From a virus: DNA of 32,242 bases. Location: positions 1-32,242 of the IMG/VR virus record IMGVR_UViG_3300023296_001132, one strand, 5' to 3'. The notes under the pieces were generated by a model. It did not search any database. It saw nothing but the letters and a program-made list of their open reading frames with translations, and was not told where the DNA came from. Positions 28,533 to 32,242 of the stretch are shown here, in pieces. The first letter of the stretch is position 1; each line of letters opens with the position of its first letter. The position numbers and the translations under genes were made by a program.

Positions 28533-29473
28533 AACTACAAAACAACTATGATATAGATAAAATCCAAGAGAGTGATTGGGTACTATCTGGAAACGATGAC
28601 ATTATGAAAGAGATATTGAAACTAGACAAAGCACCTGATTGGGAAGTTGTGTTGAGCCAATATGGCAGACCAGAATGGATCAGCTCTTGTACTAAATTTG
28701 CTGCTATGAATGCTTTGTTTTCTGATATGTGATATTATGCCACTCTTTCAGATATACAAGAGATAGAACAAGCGAGCATAAAGGCAGGTTTCATTGTTGG
28801 GAAATGACGATGGAGAGGTGCTGGTGTTGATGTAGCTCGTAGATGGTGGAACGCTAAGTTTCCTGACAGAGAAGTCGCTTCATTTACTATTACTTTGTTT
28901 AGTGATGAATTCTGGAAGTATTTGGAAACTGGTAGGACTATTATATGTTCTATAAGTGTAAGCTATAAGTATTGGTTGGATATGTTACAAGACTATAAAT
29001 TAGATAGAATGGATTTTACTACTGGATGATGACACGCAACAACATTCCGTTACGATGGAAAGGTTGTGAGGTTGTTGGATAGTGTAACAAGTGGTAGTGT
29101 TAAATCTTGAATACATACAGAGATAACATATACTATGACTATCGAGCAACTAAGAGAAAAAGCAGATAGACTAAAGACATTAAGATATGAGGCACACATT
29201 TTTATTCCTAAAAATATAATTCCTATGATAATGAGTGATGTTCCAGAATGACAATGGTATTCTGATGCTGTAAAGTTTGTAAAAGATAAGAAGATTATGG
29301 TATGAAACGATGATAAGTTCAGACCAACGGATCCAATAACAAGAGCAGAGGTTGCGAAAGTGATGCATAACTTCTATACACAGGTTATCCAATTGAAATC
29401 AGTTGAATATAATGCTGCTTTGATGGCACAGGTATCCACTTTGGTAAAGATGATCAATGATTGAAAGTCTTAG
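28520..29473 (+). CDS. C39-like cysteine peptidase fused to an SLH domain
   Basis: 317 aa. Residues 1-190 look like a papain/C39-fold peptidase: catalytic Cys57 in SSCTKFAAMNALF, His172 in GGGHATTFRY (two of the glycines UGA) and Asp near 187 in RLLDS. Residues 238-287 are one S-layer homology repeat (SDVPEGQWYSDAVKFVKDKK, then FRPTDPITRAEVAKVMHNF). SLH domains tether proteins to cell-wall polymers, so this may be an exported or lysis-released peptidase acting on the envelope, perhaps the endolysin. No signal peptide is seen. Confidence 0.75.
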
Positions 29474-29502
29474 ATTTGGTACTTTATATGTTAATAAATT
29501 AT

Positions 29503-29889
29503 ATGAGTAAAGAATTTTACAGACACATAGAATTTAATTTTGATCCAATTAAGCATGAAAAGAGCTGATATAAAAGCGACAATAAGTTTTGGCATTTAAG
29601 CAAACTTATCCAAGCAGTAAAAGATCAAAAAGTAAAGAAAGAAAAAATATACATAAACAGTATGCATCATCCTAACAGGTGGAAAGGAAATACTATGAAT
29701 ATGGCAGAAAGTATTAAAAGAATAAATAAAGCAAATACAAAAATGCCAGTAATAATAGATTGGGATTGATATTTGATAGACTGATACCATAGGATAGTAA
29801 AATGTATATTAGAGAATAAAACTTGGATATGGGCATATAGGATAGTGCTAGATAATGTAGAATGTGAAGAAGACAAAGACTGAAAATAG
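29503..29889 (+). CDS. ParB/sulfiredoxin-like protein
   Basis: 128 aa (start could be 29488). Residues 81-112, PVIIDWDGYLIDGYHRIVKC then ILENKTWIWAYRI, match the ParB/Srx-like core, in which D-G-HR binds a nucleotide. Both glycines of WDGY and DGYH are UGA, as the fold requires. Members act in partitioning, transcription or as nucleases; this one is too short to include a DNA-binding domain. Followed by a terminator. Confidence 0.72.
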
Positions 29890-29948
29890 ATTTGACTTCA
29901 ATATATAAATAGTTATAGTGTAACTCACTACAGTTTTGTATTAATGTG

Positions 29949-29972
29949 ACTCTCTAGTAATAGGGAGTTTTT
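29949..29972 (+). terminator. Intrinsic terminator of the accessory operon
   Basis: ACTCTC/GGGAGT (one G-U) with an 8-nt loop and TTTTT. It lies 60 nt after the ParB-like gene. Confidence 0.75.
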
Positions 29973-29978
29973 GTATAA

Positions 29979-30005
29979 CAAAAAAACTACCCACGAGGAG
30001 TAGTT
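29979..30005 (-). terminator. Intrinsic terminator for leftward transcripts
   Basis: On the minus strand, AACTAC pairs with GTAGTT around a short loop and is followed by seven T. Expected to end transcription of the minus-strand gene(s) at 30280-30686. Confidence 0.75.
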
Positions 30006-30105
30006 ATATTTCCCACCACCTGCTAGGATTAGTAAGAAAATAGACCTAGATGCTAAAGGGGGTGACGGTACGGCACGATGTGTTATAGTGTAATATATAA
30101 AAGTC

Positions 30106-30133
30106 TTGCATGTAATTTATAAATATATATATT
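30106..30133 (+). promoter_or_regulatory. Promoter TTGCAT-N16-TATATT
   Basis: -35 at 30106-30111, -10 at 30128-30133. Its transcript would run antisense to the minus-strand genes and reach the terminator at 30696-30732. No + strand gene follows directly. Confidence 0.5.
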
Positions 30134-30279
30134 GTTTTATATGTAAATAGATAAATTGCTTTATATTTATATGTAGAAGCTGTATTAGCTATTTAATAAG
30201 TAATTTATTATTTAACTACATGTAATAAATGACGAAAAAACTAGCATTAATAAATGAATGATTTCATAGCGTATCAAAT

Positions 30280-30432
30280 TTAGACAAAAAGATCAGTAAT
30301 TCATAGAAAATCAGCTAATTTCTTTCATTCTGGAGTAGTTATAGCTGCTCATCTATACTCACTATATATTTGTATAAACCTCTCAAATGCTTCTGTTTTG
30401 TTGTATTTTTTTGCTATTGTTATAGTTTCCAT
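30280..30432 (-). CDS. 50-aa putative regulator on the minus strand
   Basis: METITIAKKYNKTEAFERFI then QIYSEYRGAAITTPEGKKLA and DFLGITDLFV. Needs three UGA-Gly codons at natural turns, which supports it as real. Helical and compact, resembling small phage regulators but with no clear family. One of the few leftward genes, placed between opposing terminators and promoters where a lysogeny or early/late switch regulator would sit. Overlaps the upstream minus ORF by 13 nt. Confidence 0.6.
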
Positions 30433-30686
30433 AGAGTAGTGGACTCCCCCGAATATAAAATACCACACAATATATATGTCTTCTGCTTAGCTAATAGACT
30501 GTTTGCTCTATAGTAGTTATATATCTTTCTAACCACAAAGCCCCCATTATATCTATAAGCTAGTTGGCACAAATTTTGTTGAGTATATGTAAATATATCC
30601 TTTTCCTTTTCTATTACAATACAAAGTAGTATAAAATATACATATGTTTTTGTCTTGCAATTAACAAACAGATCAGTATAAAACAT
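30420..30686 (-). CDS. Possible minus-strand gene, start uncertain
   Basis: The C-terminal half looks coding: TYTQQNLCQLAYRYNGGFVV then RKIYNYYRANSLLAKQKTYI. It ends by overlapping the next minus gene (ATGGAAACTATAA). The ATG at 30686 makes the N-terminus read across a likely minus promoter (TTGCAA 30655-30660 with TATTTT 30633-30638), so the true start is probably further in. No UGA is needed. A + strand promoter lies in the same DNA. Confidence 0.38.
   Translation of the reverse strand: MFYTDLFVNCKTKTYVYFILLCIVIEKEKDIFTYTQQNLCQLAYRYNGGFVVRKIYNYYRANSLLAKQKTYILCGILYSGESTTLWKL
30633..30660 (-). promoter_or_regulatory. Possible minus-strand promoter
   Basis: The self-complementary TTGCAA at 30655-30660 can also serve the minus strand: 16 nt away lies TATTTT (30638-30633). 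It would transcribe the small leftward genes. Weaker -10 than the + strand sites. Confidence 0.35.
30655..30682 (+). promoter_or_regulatory. Promoter TTGCAA-N16-TATAAA
   Basis: -35 at 30655-30660, -10 at 30677-30682. The predicted RNA meets a terminator after only about 45 nt. Confidence 0.55.
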
Positions 30687-30693
30687 ATACCAA

Positions 30694-30734
30694 TATTCAC
30701 CGGGGAGCGATCCTGACTGGTGAATTTTTTTTGT
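30694..30734 (+). terminator. Terminator with GNRA-type inner loop
   Basis: ATTCACC/GGTGAAT with an inner GGA-GCGA-TCC mini-hairpin, followed by eight T. It directly follows one promoter and precedes the next. Confidence 0.8.
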
Positions 30735-30745
30735 GAAATAATCTC

Positions 30746-30773
30746 TTGCAATTGGTATAAAAATCCGTATAGT
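30746..30773 (+). promoter_or_regulatory. Promoter TTGCAA-N16-TATAGT
   Basis: -35 at 30746-30751, -10 at 30768-30773, start near 30780. Drives the structured RNA that follows; spacer shares ATCCG with the promoter at 1627. Confidence 0.65.
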
Positions 30774-30779
30774 GGAGGT

Positions 30780-30899
30780 AATAGAAAAGCGACCATATTG
30801 ATACAGTACCAGTGGATGACTGGCTATCCGAGAGGATAAGGTGGAGTATCAATACAATAAGAACTCCTAGAGTTGCTTGGTCGCTCTCTAGGATTTTTT
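30780..30899 (+). ncRNA. Compact structured RNA with three-way junction and terminator
   Basis: Stem ATTGATAC/GTATCAAT (30797-30804 with 30846-30853) encloses two hairpins: CCAGT/ACTGG (30809-30823) and TATCC-GAGA-GGATA (30825-30838). A terminator stem CCTAGAG/CTCTAGG (30866-30872 with 30886-30892) with six T follows. Its loop contains TGGTCGCT (30878-30885), complementary to AGCGACCA at the RNA's own 5' part (30788-30795) and also at 31094-31101, just before the replisome-organizer start. It could be an antisense regulator or an attenuator controlling replication genes. Not a family I recognise. Confidence 0.65.
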
Positions 30900-30915
30900 A
30901 TAAGTATAAAACAAT

Positions 30916-31092
30916 ATGTATAAGATACAAATAACACTAAATAAAAAAAGTAAAACTGTTCTTGTGTCAAAGGATGTTGAGAACATAAGATTCCATTTAA
31001 GAGTACAAGTGCCTAAATTAGAGAAAATAAATATAAAAGATATAGAGAAACAACTGGATATAGAGATAAACAGAGAATTTTTATTATCATAA
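30916..31092 (+). CDS. 58-aa hypothetical protein at the start of the replication operon
   Basis: MYKIQITLNKKSKTVLVSKD then VENIRFHLRVQVPKLEKINI and a short charged end. Small beta/alpha domain with no UGA. Starts 17 nt after the RNA terminator, so its expression depends on read-through or on antitermination by the RNA structure. Function unknown. Confidence 0.6.
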   Translation: MYKIQITLNKKSKTVLVSKDVENIRFHLRVQVPKLEKINIKDIEKQLDIEINREFLLS

Positions 31093-31103
31093 AAGCGACC
31101 ACA

Positions 31104-31892
31104 ATGACACAATGACGAATAAAACTACACAGATCATCACAAGATAATGAGATGTATTTTCTTGAACCATTTACAAAACGACAAGCATGGCAAGATTTGA
31201 TACTAACAACAAACCATAAAGACTGAAAAATAATAGTAAGATGAAATATTATAGATATAAAAAGATGAGAAAATTGATACTCTGAGGACACATTATCTAC
31301 AAGATGGAAGTGGTCGAGAGGTAAGGTAAGAAGATATCTAAACTACCTAGAAACGATACAACAGATAGTACAACACAAAAGCAAGGTCAAGTCTACCATA
31401 ACAATAATAAACTATGAAAAATATCAATGAAACGATACATCAGACAGTACAACAGACGGACATCAGACAGTACAACAGACGGACACTAACAAGAATGATA
31501 AGAAGAAAAAGAATGAAAAGAGTATAATAGATATTCTAAAAAATGATGATTTAATAAACGAACGATGAATAGATATATTACAACTGTTTGTGGACTACCG
31601 ATCAGAAACAGATACAAATTGAAAAGAGAAACGACAAAAGGAAAAGACACGGAATACAAATCTAAGATTGAAAAGATGGCAAACAAATAACAAAACAAAC
31701 TTTGGTAGAAAGATAATAACTGACTATGAGGATATAAACAACTTCCATAGATGAGCGATGAAAGATGATCGAGATGCTATTAAACAATATTTTAGGGATA
31801 AATATAAAGAGGATGAGATCCGAAAGAGAAAGTATCGAGATACTAAAACAAAACGAAAAGAGAATCCTTTATATCTTGAAACCTCAAAATAA
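31104..31892 (+). CDS. Phage replisome organizer (DnaD-like N-terminal domain)
   Basis: 262 aa. Residues 20-108 follow the pattern of phage replication-initiation proteins: FTKRQAWQDLILTTNHKDGK, then IIVRGNIIDIKRGENGYSED, then TLSTRWKWSRGKVRRYLNYL and TITIINYEKYQ, a winged helix that binds the origin. Glycines at KDGK, RGN and KRGE are UGA. A Lys/Thr/Asn-rich linker and a basic helical C-terminus follow, likely the helicase-loading part. It overlaps the DnaB-like gene by one base. The sequence just before its ATG holds an 11-mer (AAAAGCGACCA) shared with the small RNA. Confidence 0.82.
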
Positions 31893-32242
31893 TGGATATA
31901 AACTTTGATATGATAAATAACTATAGCCGATGATTAGATAAAATAGATACAAGGTTTTGACTACCTAGCAATAGAGAACTAATCATATTATTTGGATATA
32001 TGAGTAGTGGTAAAACAGAATATGCTTACTTTGTTTTAAGGAAGAACGCAGAGAAAGGGAACAAGGTAATGTTTATATCACTAGAACTACCTGAATACGA
32101 TATGAAGCTAAGGATTGCAAGAAAGAAAGCATGAGTTAATAAGTTTGATTTCCAGACAAAAAAATATAACCAACATCAAAAACAAATAATGATAGATGAG
32201 TTTAATAAGATAGATAAACAACCAAACTTGTTAATAACCAGT
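31892..32242 (+). CDS. DnaB-type replicative helicase, 3' end missing
   Basis: First 117 codons only, running off the window. Walker A loop GYMSSGKT at 35-42, followed by KGNKVMFISLELPEYDMKLR, the RecA-fold block of DnaB-family helicases (SLEM-like strand). There is no N-terminal DnaB domain, so this is a short, helicase-core-only phage type. UGA encodes Gly at three sites, including SRGLDKIDTRFGLPSNREL. Coupled to the replisome organizer, which would load it. Confidence 0.85.

Larger units (their letters stand above)
29890..30279. other. Gene-free regulatory gap
   Basis: No supported gene. It holds two opposing terminators (29949-29972, + strand; 29979-30005, minus), then CTAGG/CCTAG pairing at about 30033-30055, the 12-mer GTTATAGTGTAA that also occurs near 29911, and a promoter at 30106. 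30110-30230 is extremely AT-rich and could be a melting region or origin, with no proof. The 25-codon + strand ORF at 30229 is not called. Confidence 0.7.

Noticed and set aside
30229-30306. 25-codon + strand ORF MTKKLALINEGFHS
   Set aside because: Antisense to the better supported minus gene and no initiation context beyond AT-richness.
30614-30796. Minus-strand 60-aa ORF
   Set aside because: It reads across two promoters, a terminator and the structured RNA; no coding-like character.
1-32242. Reading UGA as tryptophan (code 4) or treating genes as pseudogenes
   Set aside because: UGA falls at Gly-required motif positions in several families, and TGG codons are used normally. Interruptions are only TGA, not TAA, TAG or random frameshifts.

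Overview
This window looks like most of the late region of a tailed phage (siphovirus type) that uses genetic code 25, in which UGA means glycine and only UAA and UAG stop. With the standard code the window breaks into short pieces. With UGA read as Gly it becomes a nearly gap-free series of genes on the + strand. UGA falls where families require glycine: in the methyltransferase motif DPPYG, in the terminase ATPase loop RGGTRSSKT, and five times in the tape-measure C-terminal motif around GGPVSGGSPYIVGERGPEL. UGG still encodes Trp. Code 25 is known from Absconditabacteria (SR1) and Gracilibacteria, so the host is probably one of these. The host is inferred, not shown. No tRNA gene is visible, so UGA decoding presumably relies on the host tRNA-Gly(UCA).

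Layout. 1-5050: end of a DNA methyltransferase, a small HTH-like protein, several small proteins, a membrane-anchored coiled coil next to a lysozyme/transglycosylase-like domain, a UGA-rich small membrane protein, and a protein with a Cys-every-third-residue repeat. 5373-14161: packaging and head-neck genes (small and large terminase, portal, scaffold, major capsid protein, connector and neck proteins, tail terminator, tail tube). 14210-19349: tail assembly chaperone, 888-aa tape measure, distal tail protein, tail hub. 19433-25517: tail fibre and surface proteins. 25722-26170: XhlA-like and holin-like lysis proteins. 26273-29889: accessory genes, including a calcineurin-like phosphoesterase with an N-terminal HTH, a C39-like cysteine peptidase fused to an SLH domain, and a ParB-like protein. 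29890-30915: a switch-like region with terminators, several promoters, one or two small minus-strand genes and a compact structured RNA. 30916-end: small protein, replisome organizer and the start of a DnaB-type helicase.

Regulation. Eight + strand sites match TTGYNN-N16-TAYANN, usually TTGCAA and TATAAT-like, and mark operon starts. Gene starts lack a Shine-Dalgarno sequence; many follow an AT-rich leader resembling AACCTTTTATA. Several gaps between operons hold clustered hairpins, so the phage seems rich in structured RNA. The best case (30774-30900) has a promoter, a three-way junction and a terminator whose loop is complementary to the start region of the replisome-organizer gene. The two most abundant structural proteins (capsid and tail tube) almost avoid UGA-Gly, while a fibre gene uses it for about three quarters of its glycines.
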